A stretch of DNA of 64,000 nucleotides from Terebella lapidaria (taxonomy: Eukaryota; Annelida; Polychaeta; Terebellida; Terebellidae). The notes under the pieces were generated by a model. That model did no database searches, was not told the DNA's origin, and saw only the letters and a list, made by a program, of their open reading frames with translations. Positions 21,802 through 31,729 of this stretch are shown one piece after another. Made by a program: the position numbers and the translations under genes. The DNA lies in NCBI GenBank assembly GCA_949152475.1, contig OX424567.1, forward strand, positions 22,469,402 to 22,533,401. The letters run 5' to 3'. Each line of letters opens with the position of its first letter. The first letter of the stretch is position 1.

Positions 21802-22850
21802 CTTTAGTTCACATCGTGTGGTTGCATTTCAGCCCACTGACCACAGGCAGTTGAGCTATATTTGGCATATGGTGTTGTCGAGAGAATAACTCGAAGAGAG
21901 AACCTTCTGAAACTTTTGTACTATGATTGAATCAAGAACTATGAAGAGACCTGCTTCAATTTTTAAAAGTTTCTGTTGAATATGATCAGCTCTTTCGTGT
22001 ATAAGTAGTTCGGCTGAACATGATACCTGGTGAGCTGTGAATGGTACAAATTCGCTGACAGCTCATCCTCACTTGGGAACTGGGCCTGATACAGTGCGAG
22101 CTTTTGTATTTCACTGAATTTTTTTTTGTGACATTTGAGCAATTCCAAGCATAAAAACTAAATTATTGCTTCTTGTATTATTAAATTTATTAGATACATA
22201 GACCTAGAAACATTACTTGATACTGATACAATTTTCAGATTTCCTTATGGTTGATACACTTAGGCTAATGTCAGTGTGCTGCGCCTTGAGACTCTCTGAA
22301 TATTTGTTAGCATAGCACGTTGGTCAATCCCCAAAATGAAATATATTTTTTGCCGTAATCATCCATCTGGACATATGTGATTTTCGAATATCGGTGTGGT
22401 CTTCTCCACCAGATCAACACGTAAGTTGCATCATTCGTTGGGGTAGCAAAACATTTGACAGGTTGTGATATAAAATGTATTCACAGTCAACATAAGAACA
22501 TAGTAGTGTCGCCACTTTCAATGATGTTGAAACTAGAATATTTAATTTTAAATTTTTCAAATACTTTCAAAATGACGTACGCCTAAATATCCCGTAAACC
22601 CCTCATTTCACTTTGGCAACTGCATGGAATCGTCCAAGGAATCGTCTGCATGGAAGCGTCACAGTATACAAAGTAAGTGTGAAGGCCACTGGTGGCATTT
22701 TGTAAAAATTATCGCCAAATTACACCTTCAAAAATGAAATTACACATCTTCCCAGATTAATTCGTCTGTTCATTCAAATGTGTGCATCCCCATATTCACA
22801 ATTCGTCTGCTTAACCGTGTACAATCGCTCGTCTATTTATTATTGATATA
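21802..22850. other. Intergenic, no gene seen
   Basis: AT-rich sequence with no supportable exon, and no repeat I can match elsewhere in the window. Confidence 0.35.
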
Positions 22851-22854
22851 TATG

Positions 22855-23106
22855 CACTCTGTGGCCGAGTGGATGGGACCGGTGGCTCCTGAAGCAACGA
22901 AGCTCAGAGGCGGTAGGTGACGCGGGTTCGATCCCCGTCACCGGCACAAAGTAGGTGGAGTTTTCATCCTGGCAACGCAAAGGTTTCTCCATTCGAATGT
23001 GCTTCCCAAATTCTAAATTGTCACCCGACGGGGGATGGGGAAGACAGGCAGAATTGCCTATCATCATGGACCGTCGTAAAATAAATCTGATTATTATTAT
23101 TATTAT
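22855..23106 (+). mobile_element. tRNA-derived SINE
   Basis: The head has a pol III A box (TGGCCGAGTGG) and B box (GGGTTCGATCCCC), spaced as in a class II (Leu/Ser-like) tRNA. A body of about 130 bp follows, then a 3' tail of (ATT)n after AAATAAATCTG. The tRNA acceptor stem is not intact, so this is a SINE and not a tRNA gene. Confidence 0.8.
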
Positions 23107-23740
23107 ACTAATTTTCTACATTGTCGATGTATGACTGATATTTTCTGATCATATATTTCAGTCATCCCTATTTTATAACCCTTTCTTGCAGTTCCCAAAG
23201 ATACACAAATCTCAAATCATTGCATGACACTTCTAGTTTATTGGACAATGACGTTACAAATATACGCTTTACCAATCCTCCTATCAGCAGTAACTCCTTT
23301 ACTGCATTTCCGCAGAATTCAATACTATTTATTGGGATGACGTCAAAAGACCCAAAGAAAACGAGACAATCAGAGATTGCGGATCCTCGCCCTTCAGATT
23401 TGGTCACTGAAATTAAAGCTTATGACCTTTACATTTTCAACGTGGCGATAATTGGGGTCATATATCAAATGGTTGGGAATTGGCCATAGAACATTTTGAC
23501 CATATTCTCGACCACGACCTGAATTCTTGACACTGACCTTCCGAACTTCACAAGCTCCAACCTCACTCAGATTTATATTGCCTGATATTCTATTGAATAT
23601 CTTCAGTGGTTTCTGAATTATTACTACTTGAACATTTCAGCTGATGACCTTACATTCTTGACCTAGGGCGATAATTTGGAGTTTTGGACTCAAGACCATC
23701 GGTCGTACGCCATACGATCGGGAATTGGCCTAGGAAAAAT
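23107..23740. other. Intergenic, no gene seen
   Basis: Bases near 23,205-23,345 are loosely similar to 105-235 (shared order TTATTGGA, ACGTT, CAAATAT, TACCAAT, CCGCAGAATT), suggesting an old dispersed repeat. No domain-bearing frame is seen. Confidence 0.35.
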
Positions 23741-24530
23741 ACAAAAATAGGTTGAAAATTTAATATTGATCAGAACCGGAGTTAGCTCTGTGATTTTCAT
23801 TTTTTTCCGTTGCCATGGCAACCATTTTCATCCGAATTTGACAAAATTGGACGGGGACCGAGCCTGTAAAAATTTCAGATCGATCGGACGGTTGCCTTTG
23901 AGTTTTGAGCGCTGACATTTGCACTGAGACGTCGCTGGCAAAAAAATAACCGAAATAGTGACCCCCCAATTTTTCGACATCTGCCGATAATGGAGAGTTT
24001 TCGTCGTACAACCATCGCTTGTACCCTAAACAATAGGGAATTGGCCAAACAAAAATATAAAAATAACTGGAAAAATTTAATATTGATCAGAACCGGAGTT
24101 ATAGCCAATTATGGGATTTTCATCTTTTCCGTTGCCATGGCAACTGTTTTCATCCGATTTTGACAAAAATGGAAGGGGACCGAGCCACTACCATAGGACC
24201 CGAGCCCGATGAATTTCAGATTGATTGGACCGTTTTCCTTATGAGCGCAGACATTTGAGCGCAGACATTTGCACTGAAACGTCGCTGGCAAAAAACCCCG
24301 AAATAGTGATCCCCCCCTCCCCCCCAATTTTTCGACATCGGGCGATAATGGAGAGTTTTCGTACGATCCTGAATTGACCAAACAAAATTATAAAAATTAT
24401 TGGAAAAATTAATATCAAGTAGAACTGGAGTTACAGCCAATTATGTGATTTTCACTTTTTTCGTTGCCATGGCTACTGTTTTCTATTCGATTTTGACCAA
24501 ATTTGAGGCGGACCGCGACATTGCCATACC
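23741..24530. repeat. Tandem repeat of about 320 bp with X-box palindromes
   Basis: Roughly two and a half units. Each contains TTTAATATTGATCAGAACCG, GTTGCCATGGCAAC, GACGTCGCTGGCAAAAAA or a close variant, and ATTTTTCGACAT..GATAATGGAGAGTTTTCG. Units start near 23,745, 24,060 and 24,375. The third is partial and its X-box is degenerate (GTTGCCATGGCTAC). Confidence 0.72.
23809..23822. promoter_or_regulatory. X-box (RFX-type) palindrome
   Basis: GTTGCCATGGCAAC is a perfect palindrome and fits the RFX consensus GTNRCC-N-RGYAAC. It is repeated at 24,131-24,144, and in mutated form at 24,463-24,476. It may simply be part of the repeat. Confidence 0.45.
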
Positions 24531-24534
24531 GCAT

Positions 24535-24640
24535 GCATAGTTATGCGCGTGGACAAACATAACAAACAAACAGGGAGACAGACCCAAATGCAATACCCTC
24601 TCCCCCTATCGGGCGAGGGTAAAAAATTCATTATATAGGT
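24535..24640 (-). repeat. End of a dispersed repeat with a GC-rich hairpin
   Basis: On the minus strand this reads TACCCTCGCCCGATAGGGGG followed by a TGTCTCCCTGTTTGTTTG block and CACGCGCATAACTATGC. The start folds as a short stem (TACCCTC with GAGGGTA). I have an impression of similar sequence at the ends of invertebrate interspersed repeats but cannot name a family. Confidence 0.4.
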
Positions 24641-24696
24641 AAAGTGCTTCCAGGCATGGACATTTCTAATAGGCACAGCCACACCACACTGCATGA

Positions 24697-25969
24697 CTAA
24701 GACGCAGGTATTATCTCCCACCATTGATCTGTGAAAGTTTTGTTGGTTGGGTCACACGTCCACTGACCGACGTTCACTCCTCCCTGACTCCCCGCATTTC
24801 CAGCAACGTCCACGCACTTCCCCGTGACAGCATTCTCCATTCTGAAGTGACAGTGGGCGTCATAGACAAACTTCCATTCGTGGTCGTCACCATCAGCGCA
24901 GCTGAATATGCGAATATTCCTCCCATCGGCAGGATTTCTCCGTCCATCTACATCCATACATTTCCCAGACGCATTGCTGCGAAGCTTTCCATCAGAGTCC
25001 ATGAGCCATACTTGGTCGGTGTTTGTGACATTCAGCTCACACGTATCACTGTTGATGTTTGCCCCATCGCTGACTCCCGGTGTCCCAGCTACGTTGATGC
25101 AGAACCAGGTGTCCCGATTTCTGATGAAGAATCCTTCATGAACAAACAAATAGAAACACACTCAAAACGTGAAGGCACATGCCTGTCGAATTTGCAATAA
25201 TAAATATGTTGCTGTAACGAACCATTTGGGAATGTGGACGCTACATCGGGGCACACACATATGTATTGTTGACAAGCCGGATAACAAGTTGAGCCACCGG
25301 CACAAGGATTAGGCTGACATGGAATCTCTATTAATGGCAAAAAACATTTTGAAAACTCAATATCAATATTCTCATATGTATCATGTATAGCCCAGAGAAA
25401 ATGACATTTGACAATCGAAAAAGAAAACTGTTATTAGCACACAGACGCAAACTACATGTACATTCAAACTACACAACACAGCTTGAGTTAAAAAATGGAG
25501 ATACGCCAAAGAGTTAAATGGGAGACCAGGTATGAACATCATCCCAGTGATATACCACTCAAGAGCTGCAAAGAACACGAACATTGCACAAAGTTTAATA
25601 AGCAAATTTGTGTACGTACACACCTTTCAGCACATACATCACACTATCCCGGGAACCTAAGCTGTCCATGTCACTGCCAGTCTGTGTCCCTACGCCTGGG
25701 ACTTCATCAAACAGCTGGCATCTGTATGAAAATCCAACTGGGTGAACATTAGCGGCCACACACCTCCCTGTCTGGCACCCCTCCTCATTCATGAGAAGAC
25801 ATAGCTTCTTGCACATCGCCGCACTTTTTACCGTCTGTTCGTTAATGATTCTTGTGCCATCCATTGACAAGCCCTCATACGGAAAACCCTCGAAGCGACA
25901 TGTTGCATGGCAGCAGGTAGTAGCGAGCTCAGTGGCCATGAGGATCGTCAGGAATTTCTCAAGATTCAT
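24697..25969 (-). CDS. Secreted PAN-EGF-ricin-type lectin, paralogue 2 (3 exons)
   Basis: Exons on the minus strand: 25,624-25,969, 25,223-25,327 and 24,697-25,133. The introns are GT-AG with the same phases and the same 105-nt middle exon as paralogue 1, giving 295 residues. Exon 1 has a signal-like start (FLTILMATELATT) and a PAN/apple-like domain (AMCKKLCLLMNEEGCQTGRC). Exon 2 is EGF-like (IPCQPNPCAGGSTCYPAC). Exon 3 is a ricin-type trefoil segment with TDQVW, DHEWKF and TDQWW. The frames are intact, so it is probably functional and secreted. It arose by tandem duplication with 17,225-18,713. Confidence 0.86.
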
Positions 25970-25984
25970 CGCTATAAACTTAAG

Positions 25985-27463
25985 TAACCCATATGATTGA
26001 ACATTCAGAGCTGAAATAGAAAAAAAAAACAGTATCGTGAAATGACTCCGAATGACGACTTTAGAGCGTTCATACCGAAATTAATTGTCTCTCCGCATGG
26101 GAGACTTCTTAAACGCTCTCTGAGATTCCCATGTGGGGAATACTCTGCGACTGGGGGGAAAACCTGCTGTCGGAGAGAAAATACTTGAAACGTTTGTTTC
26201 ACAGTGTTGGACGTGAACAATTCAGTTAATCAATATAATCTGACGAATATTTCCCTCAAATGGAGCAAATTTCTCGTCACTATCGCCGATTTACTTAAAT
26301 ATTTTCATGTCAGTGTGATTTGAGAGTACACACTTCAACACGGTGTGCATTCAGTCAATTGGGTGTTAGATTCGTCCATATACTTTCGTGCCATCGCTCA
26401 CATCGCATGTTTATCCCGTATGTCAGTCACTAATTTTCCTTGTTTCCGTGCGGGAATATTAGCACATTTGTTTCACATGCATAAAATATCATATATGCAT
26501 TTATTTTCACTGTCCCACAATCAGCTACTTTACCGCTCACAGAGGGCTGAATGCAGAGAATCGAACGTGATATTGATGGTTGACATTGTGTAAAAGCCGG
26601 GAATGGGTTCCGAGTTCAACACCACCGGCTTCCAGGGTGATACTCCAGTGCCAAAAGAGTGGGCATATTCGATCAAAGAATACTATTCCTACGAACAAAC
26701 ATTCCTTTTACACATGTATTCGTCCTGCATGGACATCGTATATATGCACACGAAAATAAATCAGAGATTTGACAGTTCTTGAAAGGAACGCGTTATTGGC
26801 TTCGTATCCGGGGAGATCTGGTGCTCTGTAACAGGTATGATTCTTGGTGATTGATTAATTGACCCATAGAAAACTACCGCTGGTGCACTTCTCGCAGCTC
26901 TTCTACAAAATAGCGATGGGCGACTAGAACTCCAGCACTGAGGAAGTAGGATTAACTTAAATTATTAAAGGCCACTTCCTTGTTGAGGCGTACCTATTGA
27001 CGTTTATCACGCCCGCAACTTGGAGGCAATACGGTCATTTCTGTCTCGTCAATGATCTTCATTGTTTGGGCACGAGCGGTAAACTAAAATTGAAAATCTC
27101 CTTTGTGAAGTGAGTAGAACTCCAACTGAGTATCTAAATTGCCGGGGTTTCATTCATGTGTCATAGCATATGCACGCATTGTGTGAGGCGGAGTGAATGG
27201 TGCTCGTTGACATTATTCAGTGGACGATTATATATGTTCAGGATGATACACTAGTAGAAAATCTTTGTAAATAAGAGGGACATTCTATAGTTCCATATAC
27301 AGAGTCCCAAGACTTTGATGGTGATCATTTCCAATCATAAAACACATTCAAACCGTTCAGAACGTACTGAGCCGCTAATAGGCTAACAAGGAAAAAAATA
27401 ATGAACGATTCGTCCATTCAAATGAATATTTCGTCATAACTACGATCAATGAGAAATTGCTAT
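25985..27463. other. Upstream region of lectin 2; no other gene seen
   Basis: This contains the putative promoter region of the minus-strand lectin gene. I cannot assign a TATA box or start with confidence. The short frames at 26,005-26,220 (minus) and 26,345-26,593 (plus) have no recognisable domain. Confidence 0.35.
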
Positions 27464-27469
27464 GAAAAA

Positions 27470-28442
27470 TACGGAAGCCCAGATAGGACATTTGCCCCGA
27501 TAGTTTATCTCGCCTCGGCGAACTGTTATCTCGCCTCGGCGAACTGCTAACTCGCCTCGGCGAACTGCTAACTCGCCTCGGCGAACTGCTAACTCGCCTC
27601 GGCGAACTGTTATCTCGCCTCGGCGAACTGTTATCTCGCCTCGGCGAACTGTTATCTCGCCTCGGCGAACTGCTAACTCGCCGTTTGTAAGGATTACATA
27701 ACTGGCAACTTAGTAGTTGGCCTCGGCGAACTGTTAACTCGCCTCGGCGAACTGTTAATTCGCCTCGGCGAACTGCTAACTCGCCTCGGCGAACTGTGGT
27801 TGCCATTTAGGTGTGTTACACAACTGGCATTTTAGTAGTTGGCCGAGGCGAGTTAGCAGTTCGCCGAGGCGAGTTAACAGTTCGCCGAGGCGAGATAACA
27901 AATGGCCGAGGCGAGATAACAGTTCGCCGAGGCGAGATAACAGTTGGCCGAGGCGAGTTAGCAGTTCGCCGAGGCGAGTTAGCAGTTCGCCGAGGCGAGA
28001 TAACAATTGGCCGAGGCGAGATAACAGTTCGCCGAGGCGAGATAACAATTCGCCGAGGCGAGTTAGCAGTTCGCCGAGGCGAGTTAGCAGTTCGCCGAGG
28101 CGAGATAACAATTGGCCGAGGCGAGATAACAATTCGCCGAGGCGAGTTAGCAGTTCGCCGAGGCGAGTTAGCAGTTCGCCGAGGCGAGATAACAATTGGC
28201 CGAGGCGAGATAACAATTGGCCGCGGCGAGTTAACAGTTGGTTGATAAGAGACCAGTTAGTATTTCGCCGAGGCGAGTTAGCAGTTCGCCGAGGCGAGTT
28301 AGTAGTTCGCCGAGGCGAGTTAGCAGTTCGCCGAGGCGAGTTAGTAGTTCGCCGAGGCGAGTTAGCAGTTCGCCGAGGCGAGTTAGTAGTTCGCCGAGGC
28401 GAACTTAACTTATGGGGCAAATGTCCTATCTGGGCTTCCGTA
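27470..28442. mobile_element. Foldback element 1: 973 bp, perfect 29-bp TIRs, 6-bp TSD
   Basis: The left end (27,470-27,498, starting TACGGAAGCCCAGATAGG) is an exact inverted copy of the right end (28,414-28,442). The element is flanked by GAAAAA on both sides (27,464-27,469 and 28,443-28,448). The inside is a minisatellite of 21 bp, TCGCCTCGGCGA plus ACTGCTAAC. It runs in one orientation at 27,507-27,800 and in the other at 27,838-28,408, so the whole folds back on itself. It encodes no transposase and is therefore non-autonomous. TACGG termini with a 6-bp TSD recall the IS3EU superfamily as I remember it, with low certainty. Confidence 0.82.
27507..28408. repeat. 21-bp inverted minisatellite inside foldback element 1
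   Basis: The unit TCGCCTCGGCGAACTGCTAAC has variants ACTGTTATC and ACTGTTAAC. The core TCGCC..GGCGA is itself an inverted repeat. Orientation flips at the spacer about 27,800-27,838. Shorter spacers of related sequence (TTAGTAGTTGGC) occur at about 27,700-27,722. Long open frames on both strands here only reflect a unit length divisible by three. Confidence 0.85.
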
Positions 28443-29480
28443 GAAAAAGCACTGACTACGCCTTCACCGAGGACGGCAATGTTGTCGCCACAATCCGACA
28501 GCGTCTGATCTGATATCACGTTTTATGCCATGAAAACACAAATTTACTGTATATGTGCAAGAACCAATAAAATAACGGATCATCGTCGGAAGGTTTAATT
28601 GGTGCAAAGCTCTACTGCCGTTTTTTTCAGTGTCCATTCGAGGCTAGAATATGTTGTACAACTAGGCTTTTTGTTTATTTAAAATAGTTTGTGCACAAAC
28701 CATTCGGGTATTTTGGGCACACACTATAGTTTCACACAGTGTCCATGGCTTTCGGCCTGGGGTGCAGATTTGCAATAATTTAACATATGTAATTAGGTGC
28801 AAGATTGAAAGCTTTGCCATTGTGAGGAATTCATGTTCTTTGAAGGAATTCAGCACACAATATCCCGTATAATCCACGTTTGTACATAGAACAGTAATCT
28901 CCGGGTTTGTTATTGTCATGTGTAAGTAGAAAGCAGACCAGTGCCATAACGCGTTCGAATAGAACCATTTTGTTGCTCACACCACGAAATACGAAAATAA
29001 GTTTATTCAACGGTTCGAGAGATAAATTGAATATGATGATGTACAAACAAAGGAGATAGCAAAGTGACTACCGAGAGATGTAGGAGAAAACTATTCGAGA
29101 GTTGAATGCTCATTTTTCAGGCGTATTATTGCCCATGTTTTTCATTAAAATAAACTGCAGAGCACATGTAGGATGGAGTGGACAATTCGGATGATCATTT
29201 TGTTACGGCATACCCAAATCATGATGAACCCAATAAACATGTCATGTTGTAACATTCTACATGCAAGCCACATTTACAAATCATAATGTACCTAATGTAA
29301 GGAAAAATGCACCAATTTATTGTGCGGCGTTAGCCGTACTATATCTGTTAGTGTAATTTTGACCCCATGGTACTACTGGTGAGGAGCTTGTCCATGCATG
29401 GACTTATTGCTACCGAATTAAGTCAGCGATGACATTATCCATATTTTATGTCATAATCTCAGATTACAACAAAGTTAAGT
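28443..29480. other. Intergenic, no gene seen
   Basis: I see no supportable exon or RNA gene and no repeat matching elsewhere in the window. Confidence 0.35.
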
Positions 29481-29482
29481 AG

Positions 29483-29935
29483 CAAATATTGAACAAAGAA
29501 AACACACACCTTGGTCATTTGTGGAAAGTGCAACTAAAACACATTTTGGCAAGAATAATGGACGAATCGACAAACAAATGTGAGTAACAATCAATTTTCG
29601 CATGGACAAGCTCGGCACCAGTATTGGAGGTACTATGGTAGTGTAAGACCATCTACGAGAATTGTTCTCTGTGAGAGGGAAGTAGAGAGTTATTACAATA
29701 CGAGTTCGAGTTACAATACGATTCGAGTTCATTGTTTCATATTGTTATCAAAGCGGACATCTTTGTTGTTATCAAACTAATCAATAGGCTTTAAGTTGAT
29801 TTCCAAATATTGAGCAAGGGAAACACACACCATAGTCCTTTGTGGAAAGTTCAACCAAAACACATTTGGGCAAGAATAATGGGCAACTCAACAAAAGAGC
29901 AGGTGAGAATCAATTTACGCATGGACATCAAAATA
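29483..29935 (+). repeat. Direct repeat of about 115 bp, two copies
   Basis: 29,483-29,610 and 29,806-29,930 share AGGAAACACACACC-type text, TTTGTGGAAAGT, CAAAACACATTT..GCAAGAATAATGG and CGCATGGACA, with an offset of about 322 bases and moderate divergence. This is old local duplication. Confidence 0.55.
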
Positions 29936-30713
29936 TTCGACAGGTTGTCATAACACTCAGGTTCACAATTAGAATTTTCATATCACATAGAAACAAGACC
30001 CACAATATTTTGTTTGGTTGTTTAACCAGGAAATGGGTTTCGTGTCTACTTATCCTTGATTTTTTTTTTCGTGTTCACTCAGCCTCGAGTACTGGTTCTA
30101 CTCTCCTTTGTCCCTGTGGCCGCACACGTAACCTCAAGTTCTGCTGTTGTGATGCTTGTTCTATATGTGGACTACTTTTATAATTTGGCTATGCTGGATT
30201 CGTGAACATGGCGTTCAAGATTGACCAGTGCGTTCTGGATACATGTGCTTCCCAGGCTCCGGTATTGAATCATGACAAGGTGAGGTTATGTCCATGGGCA
30301 ATTGATCGGAAATGACCCTTGGCATTAGATGTCGAGCAATGACAATTCTAAACAGCATGATGTGATATTCGTAAATGTCCTTGGAAATAGGAGGCTGTGA
30401 AGGGTTAAGACAGGAGTACGGGTTCCTGGAACAGGTTGACATCAACACCAAACACCTTCGTAGTGGGGAAATGTGCTGACGCCATGTCCATAGTGACCAA
30501 GAAACAATGATCCAAGATCATTGTGGATATTACAGCTCCAGCTATTTTCCAGGGTTAGTAATACTCATGAATTCCTAGTTAGCTTATGTAGTGAATTGTA
30601 TTCCGTGTTAGTCTCTCTTCTGTTAATAAATCTGTCCAAGAAAAATAACCTAAATTTCGTTTATTATGTCCTTATTAGAATATCTTAGTGTTTCCTGGTT
30701 GAATTGTTTGGTA
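29936..30713. other. Intergenic, no gene seen
   Basis: No supportable exon. The open frame around 29,842-30,183 overlaps the direct repeat and has no recognisable domain. Confidence 0.3.
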
Positions 30714-30865
30714 TGCCTCTGGTGACGCCAGTGTGTCTTTGAATAACCTATTTGGTCGGGCTTTGTTTCTACTCCAACATATTTTATTTTACGTTTGTTG
30801 TTGTTGTCATCACCAAGATCTAATTGTATTCGTGGTAATAAGATCTAATTGTATTGGTGGTAATA
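30714..30865 (-). repeat. Dispersed repeat A
   Basis: Contains GACGCCAGTGTGTCTTTG, TTGGTCGGGCTTTGTTTC and ATTTTACGTTTGTTGTTG, ending GTGGTAATAA, in reverse orientation to the 52,226 copy. A short internal duplication (AGATCTAATTGTATT twice) is present. Confidence 0.65.
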
Positions 30866-30867
30866 AA

Positions 30868-31210
30868 CTGCGTTTAAGAAATTCTATGGACGTCATCATG
30901 ATCTGGTGGATAAATACAGCAAATCCATGTCTGCCATGCAACTAGATCTATTTTCATGTTAATTTTGGGGAATTCATGACGGATGCCACTAGTGGGGCAG
31001 GAAATGCTCACTCTTTCCGGAACACCTGATTTCACCTCCTAATGGCCATTTTTGGGGGTTCATGAGTTTCCCTGTCATTTTTGTTTTCTCTCACTTCGTA
31101 TGCCTGATATGACTTTCTGTCCCCGGACTATGAGATTGGATAACGGACCCTGTTTTGTTTGCTCGAAATACTTAATACTGGGTATTGATTCCACGTCTAT
31201 TTCACCAGAA
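30868..31210 (+). repeat. Dispersed repeat D
   Basis: Matches the reverse complement of 47,368-47,700 (for example GGGGCAGGAAATGCTCACTC, GATTTCACC, TATGAGATTGGATAACGGAC). A third, partial copy lies at 56,536-56,622. The 47.4-kb copy is a clean insertion relative to its paralogous segment, so this is a mobile repeat of unknown class. Confidence 0.6.
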
Positions 31211-31729
31211 ATGGATATTGTCACGAGAACTATCTCATAACTTTTTTTCTAATTCAATCCCTGGAGTCATTCATGGGCCTTTTGGGTTATTTTATTGTAC
31301 CTGTAATGGTTAATTTTCCAAAATCAGTTCAATAATTTTTCGAGTTGACGCATTGGACACCCCGTATCGACTCCGTTTACATGTCAGAGATTTGTTGGCT
31401 GTGATTCGCCATTGTGCAGATTTCGGTCATTTTGATATGGACAAGGCAGGTTGATAGCAGACATTAAGGCGGTTTCAGTAAAATACAGTGTGCGAGGAAA
31501 ACACCCAAGACAGAGATCTCCTACAAAAGACCCTTGAGACGTGGAAGTGTGTCTCCAGTGTATATGGTGCAAAATTCCGTGTCATGCAATTCGTGTTCGT
31601 CTGTAATTTCCTCATTATAAAACCAATGCATTATCATTGTGCTTGCGATTTACCACGATAACGCATGTACAAACAAGAGATTGGTCGGAACATCTAGCTT
31701 AAGATACTACTTTTGGTAAAGAAACCGAA
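31211..31729. other. Intergenic, no gene seen
   Basis: No supportable exon; nothing repeated that I can match. Confidence 0.3.

Noticed and set aside
22862..22950. Possible tRNA-Leu/Ser gene
   Set aside because: A and B boxes are present, but the acceptor stem and anticodon arm are not intact and a SINE body with an (ATT)n tail follows.
27507..28408. CRISPR-like look of the 21-bp array
   Set aside because: There are no unique spacers of constant length, the units are contiguous and the array reverses orientation. The genome is eukaryotic.
27811..28519. Long open frames (up to about 250 codons) on both strands with Arg/Ser-rich repeats
   Set aside because: The repeat unit is 21 bp, divisible by three, so every frame without a stop in one unit stays open. 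They lie inside foldback element 1 and have no start context or domain.
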